In this document: positions 1-6,286 of the stretch, piece by piece | Layout of the letters: each line of letters begins with the position of its first letter | Numbering within the stretch: position 1 is the first letter of the stretch | Source of the DNA: an uncultured bacterium | Lineage (GTDB): Bacteria; Armatimonadota; UBA5829; DSUL01 | Length of the DNA: 9,508 nt | Assembly: GCA_937967775.1 (NCBI GenBank) | Contig: CALCJH010000183.1 | Coordinates: 1-9,508, forward strand | Direction: 5' to 3' | Notes under the pieces: model-generated | Database searches by the model: none | What the model saw: only the letters and a program-made list of their open reading frames with translations | Told to the model about the DNA's origin: nothing | Program-made: the position numbers and the translations under genes

Positions 1-2
1 TC

Positions 3-947
3 GAGGTGTGCAAATGCGGCCCGTGGACTCAGGGGCCTGTGTTCCTGCAGCAGCTCGCCATCCTCCAGCACTTTGATCTGCGGACCATGGGGTGGGGGAC
101 CCCGGCATACTTCCATACGATCATCGAAGCCGCCCGGCTGACATTTGCCGACCGCGAGGCGTGGTACGGGGATCCGGACTTCGACGATGTCCCGTTGGAG
201 CGGCTGCTCTCTCCGGCCTACAACCGCCAGCGCGCCGCGCTGATTGATCCGCGCGCGGCCGCGCCGGACTTGCGTCCGGGCGATCCTTTCCAGCGCAGGA
301 CTGCTCCTGATGTGTCGTCCGCTGCAATGCCGCCTGCCGGAGAAGGCTGTCCTGGCGGATTCTCCGGAGATACCACCCACCTGGATGTCGTGGACCGCTG
401 GGGCAACTGTGTATCCGCCACACCGTCAGGCGGCTGGCTCCAGAGTTCGCCCGTAATCCCTGATCTGGGGTTCCCGCTGGGCACGCGGGGGCAGATGTTC
501 TATCTGGACCCATCCCGCGCCAACTGTTACGCGCCTCGCAAGCGCCCCCGCACCACCCTGACACCTTCTCTGGCTCTGCAGGACGGCAGACCCTGGCTGG
601 TGTTCGGGACACCCGGCGGCGATGGACAGGATCAGTGGTCGCTGCAGTTGTTCCTGAACATTGTGGAGTTCGGAATGGAGCCGGCGCGCGCTGTGGAGCT
701 TCCCACGGTTACGGTCCAGTCGTTTCCGTCCTCTTTCTATCCCCGCCAAAGCTTCCCGCGGCGCGTTTCCTGCGAGTCCCGCATCAAGGTGGAAACGCTC
801 AAGACGCTGCAGGAGTGGGGGCATCAGGTCCACGTGGATCCTCCCTACGCGCACGGCCGGCCCAGTGTGCTGCGTCTGGAGGAAGACGGATCGGTGACGG
901 GTGCGATCACCAGCCGGCTGGAAACAGGTTATGTGACGGGTTGGTGA
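3..947 (+). CDS. Gamma-glutamyltransferase-like Ntn hydrolase, C-terminal part (5' end outside window)
   Basis: The reading frame is open from the left edge, so the N-terminus is missing. What remains is the end of the large subunit (CGPWTQGPVFLQQ, then a YFHTIIEAARLTFADRE segment) and the whole small subunit. The GDTTH motif holds the probable nucleophile and autocleavage Thr (codon 372-374). From there to the stop is 191 residues, the usual small-subunit length of gamma-glutamyltransferases. The later GTPGGD motif matches the oxyanion glycine pair. The Ser-Ser pair of classical enzymes is replaced by Thr-Thr (RPRTTLTPS), and the lid-loop/Asp region is replaced by LGTRGQMF. This looks like the broad YwrD-like branch rather than a proven glutathione hydrolase. 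Family members are usually exported and act on gamma-glutamyl amides, but the substrate here is unknown. It ends 7 nt before the convergent regulator gene. The family call is firm, the reaction is not. Confidence 0.9.
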   Translation, partial: EVCKCGPWTQGPVFLQQLAILQHFDLRTMGWGTPAYFHTIIEAARLTFADREAWYGDPDFDDVPLERLLSPAYNRQRAALIDPRAAAPDLRPGDPFQRRTAPDVSSAAMPPAGEGCPGGFSGDTTHLDVVDRWGNCVSATPSGGWLQSSPVIPDLGFPLGTRGQMFYLDPSRANCYAPRKRPRTTLTPSLALQDGRPWLVFGTPGGDGQDQWSLQLFLNIVEFGMEPARAVELPTVTVQSFPSSFYPRQSFPRRVSCESRIKVETLKTLQEWGHQVHVDPPYAHGRPSVLRLEEDGSVTGAITSRLETGYVTGW

Positions 948-954
948 CTGCCGG

Positions 955-1746
955 CTACACCGCGCGGACGTAGATCTCTCGTGCGATGTCCTGGTCTATC
1001 GCCACGTCCGTCTCTCCGATGCGGATGACGTAGGACGGCCTTTTCTGGTGCAGCCGGATCTCGGCCCCGGGCGTAAGACCCATCACGGCCAGACGGTCCA
1101 GACGCGTGTGGGATTTCGGCGCGATGAACACCACGCGGTACCTCTGGCCCACAGCGGCATCCTCCAGTGGAGCCACCAGCGGTGGCACCTCGCGGGTGAT
1201 GCGCCCGCAGCACCGGCCGCGAGGAATGGGACGCCCGTGGGGGCAGTGGGGAGGGTGGCCCAGAAAGGCGCAGATCCGCTCAACCACTGTGGGTGAAATG
1301 GCATGCTCCAGACGGCAGACGTCGGTCCGGCTTTCCGCGCTGTCTAGATCCAGCAGCTCCGTGAGAAGAAGCTCTGTCAACCTGTGACGCCGGATGAGCT
1401 CCTCCGCCCTGGCGGCCCCGGTCTCGCTGAGCCGGATGGTTCCGTCCACCTCCTCCACCAGACCGGCCGCTTTCAGCCGGGGAAGATGGGCCGAAATGTC
1501 GCAACCCTCCCGGCAATCGGTGCCGTCGTCCGCGTGCTGTAGGCTGCAGGAGTGTCCCGGCGAGGCATCCGACGGATCGGCCGGAATGGACCGGCGATCC
1601 TCCTCGGCCACCCAGAGCTGCTCCAGGAGATGGTCCGTCTGCTCGCGGCTCAGCTCCGACGGCCCTTCAACCGGGCCGCCACCATTTCCAGAAGGTCCAC
1701 CACCGACGACCTCATTTTTAGCTCGATACCGCAGTTTGGACAGCAT
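955..1746 (-). CDS. DtxR/MntR-family metal-dependent regulator with C-terminal FeoA-like domain
   Basis: Probable iron-sensing transcriptional repressor, last gene of the feo operon. Numbered from the ATG at 1746 (263 aa), residues 1-30 are a low-complexity Gly-rich stretch. A winged-helix region follows (about 31-110), then the DtxR dimerisation and metal domain. RRHRLTE supplies His121 and Glu125, and CRLEH supplies Cys144, Glu147 and His148, matching DtxR His79/Glu83 and Cys102/Glu105/His106. The equivalent of DtxR His98 is Arg. A CPHG...CC segment (168-180) is typical of this branch. Residues about 192-263 are a FeoA/SH3-like domain (RLDRLAVMGLTPGAEI). Oddly, the place normally held by the first HTH helices carries a hydrophilic insertion with Cys67, Cys78 and Cys82. 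The start is uncertain: ATG 1746 overlaps the upstream gene by 97 nt, while a CTG at 1653 would give a CTGA overlap and start right at the conserved region. The frame is open upstream to a start at 1842, which I judge to be a shadow. Confidence 0.88.
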   Translation of the reverse strand: MLSKLRYRAKNEVVGGGPSGNGGGPVEGPSELSREQTDHLLEQLWVAEEDRRSIPADPSDASPGHSCSLQHADDGTDCREGCDISAHLPRLKAAGLVEEVDGTIRLSETGAARAEELIRRHRLTELLLTELLDLDSAESRTDVCRLEHAISPTVVERICAFLGHPPHCPHGRPIPRGRCCGRITREVPPLVAPLEDAAVGQRYRVVFIAPKSHTRLDRLAVMGLTPGAEIRLHQKRPSYVIRIGETDVAIDQDIAREIYVRAV

Positions 1747-1856
1747 GACACTCCCCCGCCCGCGTGCTGCCTGTGCAGCGCGCAGCCTTCGCACTTTCGC
1801 CGCAGCTCTTCTTCGGAGCCGCGATACCCGCAGAAATGGCACCGGAACTCACTCAC
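1650..1856 (-). CDS. Small Cys-rich zinc-ribbon-like protein of the feo operon
   Basis: A 68-residue protein starting at GTG 1856, whose GTGA overlaps the feoB stop, an arrangement typical of translational coupling. GGGA five nt upstream could act as ribosome binding site. Seven cysteines are arranged as CHFC (6, 9), CEGC (22, 25) and CCPNCG (38, 39, 42). The first and last pairs look like a zinc ribbon, and the middle pair could make a second site or an Fe-S site. Residues 48-66 form an amphipathic, basic helix (MRSSVVDLLEMVAARLKGR). There is no signal peptide or membrane segment, so it is probably cytoplasmic. From general memory, similar short Cys-rich proteins occur beside feoB in various anaerobes. 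A role as a FeoB accessory, an iron chaperone or a redox sensor (a functional analogue of FeoC) is inference from position. Its 3' end is used in another frame if the regulator starts at 1746. Confidence 0.8.
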   Translation of the reverse strand: MSEFRCHFCGYRGSEEELRRKCEGCALHRQHAGGGVSCCPNCGIELKMRSSVVDLLEMVAARLKGRRS

Positions 1857-3802
1857 AGTATTCCCGACCTCAGCAGGAGACGCACGACCCCGCCTGTGAG
1901 GACCGCCACGGGCACAATGAACGTGGCCATCGCGAAGGCTGTTTTCCAACCCCGCTCCTTGGCCATCACCAGGAAATTCGCCACGCACGGGATGAAAAGC
2001 GTCAGCGTTACGATGCTGACCAGCACCTGGTCATCCGAAAGTTGCCCTGCGTCGAACATCGTCTTCAGTCCCGCGCCGCCGTAATCCCGGCGCAGGAAGC
2101 CCATGATAAACACCTTCGCCGCCTCTTCCGGCAGTCCCAGGACTCCTGTTACCACCGGCGCGCTCCACTGCTCGATCATTCCCAGCAGGCCCAGCCGGTC
2201 TAGCACAAAAAGGACCAGCGTGCCCAGCACGAACAGCGGCAGCGCCTCCTTCAGATACCATTCCGTGCGCGCCAGCGTCTTGTAGAGGATATTGCCGAGC
2301 CGTGGCAGACGCACCGGCGGCACCTCCAGGATGAAGTCCGAACTCTGGCCTGGCATCACCTTCCCGGCCAGATATCCCACGGCCAGCAGAACCAGCCCTA
2401 CGACACCCGCCCAGATGAACAGCGATTTCACGGTGGTCAGAAGGCCCAGAATGACGCCGAGCTGCGCCGAACATGGAACTCCCAAGGCCAGTAGTAGCGT
2501 CACGATGGTGCGCTCACGCCGCGTCTCCAGGATGCGGGTGGTCAGCGTGGCCATGGTGTCGCATCCCAGTCCCAGCACCATGGGCAGCACAGCCTTGCCG
2601 TTCAACCCCAGCCGCCGGAAGATCTGATTCACCTGCACCGCGAGGCGCGGCAGGTAGCCGGAATCCTCCAGCACTCCGAACGTCACGAAGAAGAAAAACA
2701 CCACCGGCAGCACGATGGCGATCCCGTAGGTCAGCGCCATCGTGATGATGCCGTAGTCGCCAACGAAAAGATCCCGTAGGAACGGGAGCGGCACGAACGA
2801 GAAGACCCACACCGCGGCGGGGTTGATGTAGCCGTTGAACAGCCCTTCTTCGATGAGATCCACCACCGTGCCCGCCCCGAAAACCCCCACCACGAGCCAG
2901 GTTACATACAGCACCAGTGCCAGCCAGGGAACGCCCCAGAACGGGTGCATCATCGTGCGGCCCAGAAAGGTGGCCAGTGCGCTTTCGCGGCCTTCGGTCT
3001 TCTGAGTCACAAGGGCGAAAAGGCGTTGTACGGCAAGCGCCCGGTGACGGCTGATGATCTGCGAAAGGGGCAGAGCGGTGGTGGCGGCAAGCGCCGCGCG
3101 GATTCCTTCGATCTGATTCAGCCGGACAGCATCCAGGTTCCTGACCAGCCACCGTCGGAGCGACTCATCACCGCTCAGGATCATCAGGGAGATCCCGCGC
3201 TTTCCGTGCATTCCCTGCGGAAGGAGGTCGCTGATCGCCGTGACGGCCTCCTCAATGGCTTCAGGATACCGCACCAGTAACGCGGGCCGGCGCTCGTGAT
3301 CCAGATTCTGGACGAGGCGATCCATCCCGGTTCCCTCGACGGCCACCGTGGCCACCACCGGGATGCCCAGTTCGGCGCTTAGCTTGTCAGTGTCTATGTG
3401 GATCCCGCGCATCCGCGCTTCATCCATCATATTGAGCGCCAGGGTGCACGGAAGATCCATCTCCGCAAGCTGCACGGTGATCGCCAGTACGCGCTTCAGG
3501 TTCTTCGCGTCGCCCACCTGAAGCACAAGGTCGGGTGGATCCTCCAGCAGGATGTCCCGCGTGACCTGCTCATCTTCGGACATCGGGATCAGGCTGTTGG
3601 TGCCGGGTGTGTCCACCACGGTCACCCGCTGGCCGCGGATGGTGGCGGTTCCCTTCAGGATCTCGACGGTGGTGCCGGGATAGTTTGAGACGATAACGTA
3701 TTTTCCGGTCAGGCGCCCGAAGATCACGCTCTTGCCGGTGTTCGGATTTCCGACCAGGCAGATGGTGCGCTGGGATGTGAGGTTGATCGTCTCGACAGCC
3801 AT
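1853..3802 (-). CDS. feoB: Ferrous iron transport protein B
   Basis: Inner-membrane Fe(II) permease with a GTPase domain. Numbered from ATG 3802 (649 aa): G1 GNPNTGKS 18-25, G2 around YPGTT 41-45, G3 DTPG 64-67, G4 NMMD 124-127 and G5-like ATVAVEGTG 151-159, followed by a helical spacer (about 170-270). The membrane part has two Gate (nucleoside-recognition-type) regions. Conserved cysteines are Cys414 (GLGCDTMATLTTR), Cys444 (GVPCSAQLG) and Cys606 (FIPCVANF), and the typical RRDYGGAGL is at 571-579. It is shorter than E. coli FeoB (about 770 aa) but normal for the compact form. A GTG in frame at 3823 would add seven residues, but it lies inside a perfect palindrome, so ATG 3802 is preferred although its ribosome binding site is weak. 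It is first gene of the operon with the Cys-rich protein and the DtxR-type regulator, and no separate feoA is present. Confidence 0.96.
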   Translation of the reverse strand: MAVETINLTSQRTICLVGNPNTGKSVIFGRLTGKYVIVSNYPGTTVEILKGTATIRGQRVTVVDTPGTNSLIPMSEDEQVTRDILLEDPPDLVLQVGDAKNLKRVLAITVQLAEMDLPCTLALNMMDEARMRGIHIDTDKLSAELGIPVVATVAVEGTGMDRLVQNLDHERRPALLVRYPEAIEEAVTAISDLLPQGMHGKRGISLMILSGDESLRRWLVRNLDAVRLNQIEGIRAALAATTALPLSQIISRHRALAVQRLFALVTQKTEGRESALATFLGRTMMHPFWGVPWLALVLYVTWLVVGVFGAGTVVDLIEEGLFNGYINPAAVWVFSFVPLPFLRDLFVGDYGIITMALTYGIAIVLPVVFFFFVTFGVLEDSGYLPRLAVQVNQIFRRLGLNGKAVLPMVLGLGCDTMATLTTRILETRRERTIVTLLLALGVPCSAQLGVILGLLTTVKSLFIWAGVVGLVLLAVGYLAGKVMPGQSSDFILEVPPVRLPRLGNILYKTLARTEWYLKEALPLFVLGTLVLFVLDRLGLLGMIEQWSAPVVTGVLGLPEEAAKVFIMGFLRRDYGGAGLKTMFDAGQLSDDQVLVSIVTLTLFIPCVANFLVMAKERGWKTAFAMATFIVPVAVLTGGVVRLLLRSGIL

Positions 3803-3813
3803 TCCCGTGGGAC

Positions 3814-3836
3814 CAGATGCCACTTGGTGGCATCTG
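3814..3836 (-). promoter_or_regulatory. Perfect 10-bp inverted repeat in the feoB leader (candidate operator or hairpin)
   Basis: CAGATGCCAC (3814-3823) and GTGGCATCTG (3827-3836) are exact reverse complements separated by three bases. The element ends 11 nt before the preferred feoB ATG and lies about 30-50 nt downstream of the predicted transcription start. Its total length of 23 bp is near that of dyad operators bound by DtxR-family dimers, and the cognate regulator is in the same operon. On the RNA it would form a 10-bp hairpin with an AGGAG just 5' of it. Whether it works on DNA or on RNA cannot be told from sequence. Confidence 0.6.
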
Positions 3837-3852
3837 ACTCCTGCTAAATAAA

Positions 3853-3865
3853 GGGCGACTCGCCC
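3853..3865 (-). promoter_or_regulatory. Short GC-rich palindrome near the predicted feoB transcription start
   Basis: GGGCGACTCGCCC is a 6-bp perfect dyad around one central base. It sits 6-7 nt downstream of the candidate -10 box, so it would cover the first transcribed bases. Read on the minus strand it is followed by TTTATTT, so a weak attenuator hairpin (5-bp stem, 3-nt loop) is an alternative. The stem is short for either role. Confidence 0.35.
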
Positions 3866-3871
3866 CTCTCA

Positions 3872-3900
3872 ATGCTACTCATCCCGCGCCTCCCTGTCAA
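3872..3900 (-). promoter_or_regulatory. Sigma-70-type promoter for the feo operon
   Basis: On the minus strand a perfect -35 box TTGACA (3900-3895) is followed after exactly 17 nt by TAGCAT (3877-3872), which matches four of six -10 consensus bases. Transcription would begin near 3865, giving a leader of about 60 nt before the feoB ATG at 3802. It is the best promoter-like sequence I found in this divergent intergenic region. I did not find an equally good one for the methyltransferase gene in the other direction. Confidence 0.55.
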
Positions 3901-4002
3901 TAGTTCTTGCCATAAAGTTGCAGAACTCTCACCGCGCGAAGCAGCAGGCCTTTGAGATATACCGTATCCGCATGAATCCGCGTCCGGTGGGGACTTTTGC
4001 GC

Positions 4003-4010
4003 GGGGAGGA
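4003..4010 (+). promoter_or_regulatory. Strong ribosome binding site fixing the methyltransferase start
   Basis: GGGGAGGA lies three nt upstream of the ATG at 4014, counted from its last base. The frame is open further upstream (TTG 3918, ATG 3972), but neither of those codons has a Shine-Dalgarno sequence, and the extra residues are not recognisably conserved. This decides for 4014. Confidence 0.65.
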
Positions 4011-4013
4011 CGA

Positions 4014-4808
4014 ATGGCAGCACGCAGGCGCACAGCATCATCCGGCGAGGCCCGGCAGTTCAGCCGGGTGGCCGCCATCTACGACGCGCTCATGGCGGGC
4101 ATCGCGTACGACATCTGGGTGCGCTACATCCACACCCTCTGGTCCTCGCGGGGGCTTGAGCCGCGGACGGTTCTGGATATTGCCTGCGGCACCGGAAACG
4201 TCTCCTTCCGGCTTGCGGAAGAGGGCTTGCGGGTGGCCGGGGTGGATAACTCTCAGGAGATGATCGCCGTTGCCGAATCCAAACTCACCCGCTCTCAGCG
4301 CCTGGAGGGCAATCCCGCTTTCTACTGCCAGGACGCCGCAGAGTTGGACCTGCCCTTTACGTTCGATTCGGCGCTCTGCCTGTTCGACAGTTTCAACTAC
4401 ATCCTGGACTATGAGCGCCTGTGCTCCGCTTTCCGCAGAACGCTCCTGCATCTGCGTCCGGGAGGGATCTTTATCTTCGATGTCAATACGGTCTACGCGC
4501 TGTCACACGGGTTCTTCGATCAGGACAACCTCTCATCAGACTCTTATCCCCGCTATGTGTGGCGAAGCTCGTGGGATCCGGTCTCGCGCCTGTGCACGGT
4601 GGAGATGGACTTCGAGGTCCTGACCGACTCCGGTGTTGAGGGCTTCCGGGAGGTCCACACCCAGAGGGGTTATACGCAGCAGGAGCTAACCCGCGGACTC
4701 GAATCCGCCGGTTTCAGCGATATCTCCGTGTTTCACGCCTACACCATGCGCCCGCCAAACCGCCGCAGCGACCGCCTCTATTTCGTCGCGCAGCGCCCTC
4801 CGGAATGA
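4014..4808 (+). CDS. Class I SAM-dependent methyltransferase
   Basis: A 264-residue cytoplasmic methyltransferase with a Rossmann fold. Motif I is DIACGTGN (55-62), the acidic residue ending strand 2 is Asp78 in GVDNS, the adenine-side motif is QDAAELD (106-112), motif IV is around CLFDSFNYI (122-130), and a LRPGGIFIFDVNT segment (147-159) forms the usual post-motif strand. The N-terminal AIYDALMAGIAYDIW resembles the YqeM-like group of small methyltransferases, whose substrates are mostly unknown. The C-terminal half is beta-rich with a RSSWD...CTVEMDFEV stretch, as in many members. It is the first gene after the divergent intergenic region and 122 nt ahead of MFS permease 1. Co-transcription with the permeases is possible but not shown. 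The substrate cannot be predicted. Confidence 0.9.
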   Translation: MAARRRTASSGEARQFSRVAAIYDALMAGIAYDIWVRYIHTLWSSRGLEPRTVLDIACGTGNVSFRLAEEGLRVAGVDNSQEMIAVAESKLTRSQRLEGNPAFYCQDAAELDLPFTFDSALCLFDSFNYILDYERLCSAFRRTLLHLRPGGIFIFDVNTVYALSHGFFDQDNLSSDSYPRYVWRSSWDPVSRLCTVEMDFEVLTDSGVEGFREVHTQRGYTQQELTRGLESAGFSDISVFHAYTMRPPNRRSDRLYFVAQRPPE

Positions 4809-4862
4809 AGGCACCGCCATCCGGGCGTTTCCGGGGAAGGAATCGGACCGACCGGTGGCGAA

Positions 4863-4880
4863 GGCGGCGGCAGAGCCGCC
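4863..4880 (+). repeat. Short GC-rich hairpin in the methyltransferase-permease gap
   Basis: GGCGGC (4866-4871) and GCCGCC (4875-4880) can pair around an AGA loop. An extra GGC repeat at 4863-4865 allows the stem to slip. There is no T-run after it, so it is not a convincing intrinsic terminator. It may be an mRNA processing or stability element, or only GC-rich noise. The rest of the 122-nt gap (4809-4930) shows nothing clear except GGAAGGA at 4913-4919, eleven nt before the permease ATG. Confidence 0.3.
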
Positions 4881-4930
4881 CCCCATTGCCGGAACAGAAG
4901 AGTGCGGGCGGCGGAAGGATACGACTCCCT

Positions 4931-6268
4931 ATGGCGCAGGTGGAAGAACCCCGGACCGGGCGGCAACTGCCCTGGTACAGAGGCGTTTCAGGCTACGCCT
5001 GGCTGGTCCTTATCGTTGCGGCTCTCGGGTGGCTGTTCGACACGCTGGACCAGCAGCTTTTCACCCTTATCCGCTTCCGGTCGCTTCAGGACATCCTCAG
5101 CGCTTACTATTCAGGCCCCGCGCTGGACGAGGCCGTGCAGCGATGGGGTTACAAGCTGACATCCATCTTCCTGGTGGGCTGGGCCCTGGGAGGGCTGCTT
5201 TTCGGTATCCTGGGCGACAAGATCGGCCGGGCGCGCACCATGATGATCACCATCCTGATCTATGCGCTGTTCACCGGTCTGAATGCCCTGGTGCACACTC
5301 CGCTGCAATATGCTTTCTGCCGGTTTTTCACCGCGCTCGGCATCGGGGGCGAGTTCGCGGCCGGGGCTTCTCTGGTGGCGGAGGTGTGGCCGGCCCGGTC
5401 CCGCCCGATGGCACTGGGCTTCCTTCAGGCGTTGTCCACGGTGGGGAATATGATGGCCGCCATCGTCACCTTTGTGCTGGCGGAAGTGAGCTGGCGGTGG
5501 GTGTATGTGGTGGGCATCGCTCCGGCGTTGTTGGTCGTGGTCATCCGCCTGTTCATCCGGGAGCCGGAAAAGTGGAAGGAAGCGCGGGCCCAGACAGCGG
5601 CGGATCCCACTAAGGAACTGGGCAGCATCCGGGATCTATTCACGCTGCCGGGAGTCAGCCGGAATACCTGGGCTGCCCTGCTTATCGCTCTGGCCGGGGT
5701 TCTGGGCCTGTGGGGCATCGGCTACTTCCAGCCGGATCTCATCAGCAAGGTGATGCAGGCGTCCGGGGCATCGGAAAGCGACATCCAGCGCGCAAAGAGC
5801 ACGGTGTTCTTCATCTTCCAGATCGGCGGGTTCATCGGCATGTATTCCTATGCCGCCGCCAGCGAGCGCATCGGCCGCAAAGCCGCTCTGCTGATCATCT
5901 ACCTTTGCGTGTTGGGCGTGGTGCAGGGGGCGTTCTGGACCATTCACCACGTGACGCACGCGTATGCGTGGGCTTTCTTCCTGGGGTTCTTCACACTGTC
6001 GCCGTTCTCGGCGTTCGCCGTTTATTTTCCGGAGCTGTTCCCCACGAGGCTTCGCTCGACGGGGGTGGGAGTGTGCTACAACTGCGCCAGACTGCTTGCC
6101 GCTGTTGGCATCTTCTATGTGGGCAGCATCGCGGCGAGCTTCTCGCGTCCGGGCGATCCGGTCTTTGGATACCGGATGGCTGCCAGCATCATGTCCGTCA
6201 TCTATGTGTTCGGGTTCATCGGGCTGGCGCTGGCCCCGGAGACGAAAGGGCGTCCTCTGCCGGAATGA
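4931..6268 (+). CDS. MFS permease 1, sugar/organic-acid type
   Basis: A 445-residue proton-coupled transporter with about 12 predicted membrane segments. It carries loop 2-3 motif A GDKIGRAR (95-102) and its repeat ERIGRKA (312-318), GIGGEFAAGASLVAEVWP (137-154), PELFPTRLR (367-375) and a PETKGRPLP tail. Helix 1 contains FDTLDQ (36-41), with two acidic residues as in the aromatic-acid and sialate symporter groups, and the helix 1-2 loop is long (about 45-75). The substrate is unknown, with sugars or sugar acids most likely given the isomerase gene 18 nt downstream. An ATG at 4805 (ATGA overlap with the methyltransferase stop) would add 42 Arg-rich residues. I prefer 4931, where similarity to the second permease begins and GGAAGGA precedes the start, though with a long 11-nt spacing. 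Confidence 0.92.
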   Translation: MAQVEEPRTGRQLPWYRGVSGYAWLVLIVAALGWLFDTLDQQLFTLIRFRSLQDILSAYYSGPALDEAVQRWGYKLTSIFLVGWALGGLLFGILGDKIGRARTMMITILIYALFTGLNALVHTPLQYAFCRFFTALGIGGEFAAGASLVAEVWPARSRPMALGFLQALSTVGNMMAAIVTFVLAEVSWRWVYVVGIAPALLVVVIRLFIREPEKWKEARAQTAADPTKELGSIRDLFTLPGVSRNTWAALLIALAGVLGLWGIGYFQPDLISKVMQASGASESDIQRAKSTVFFIFQIGGFIGMYSYAAASERIGRKAALLIIYLCVLGVVQGAFWTIHHVTHAYAWAFFLGFFTLSPFSAFAVYFPELFPTRLRSTGVGVCYNCARLLAAVGIFYVGSIAASFSRPGDPVFGYRMAASIMSVIYVFGFIGLALAPETKGRPLPE

Positions 6269-6286
6269 GATGGCTGGGCCGGGAGA

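Noticed and set aside
121..854. Several long minus-strand frames opposite the GGT-like gene
   Set aside because: They are antisense shadows in GC-rich coding DNA, with Arg/Pro/Ala-rich composition and no motifs.
1747..1842. Extended N-terminus of the DtxR-type regulator from 1842
   Set aside because: The extra residues are Arg/Ala-rich and are the out-of-frame reading of the Cys-rich gene.
3570..3872. Minus-strand frame of 100 codons overlapping the feoB 5' end, with AGGAG four nt before an internal ATG at 3831
   Set aside because: It runs through the FeoB GTPase domain in another frame and has no recognisable protein features. The AGGAG is better explained in relation to feoB.
3844..3882. 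Minus-strand leader peptide frame MSSIERGESPFI with GGGAGG six nt upstream, in front of feoB
   Set aside because: The best promoter would start transcription near 3865, inside this frame, so its ATG would not be in the mRNA. It would only count if an upstream promoter were shown.
4805..4930. ATG at 4805 overlapping the methyltransferase stop (ATGA) as start of MFS permease 1
   Set aside because: It adds 42 Arg-rich residues from a repetitive GC stretch, has no good Shine-Dalgarno, and the similarity to permease 2 begins only after 4931. Coupling cannot be fully excluded.
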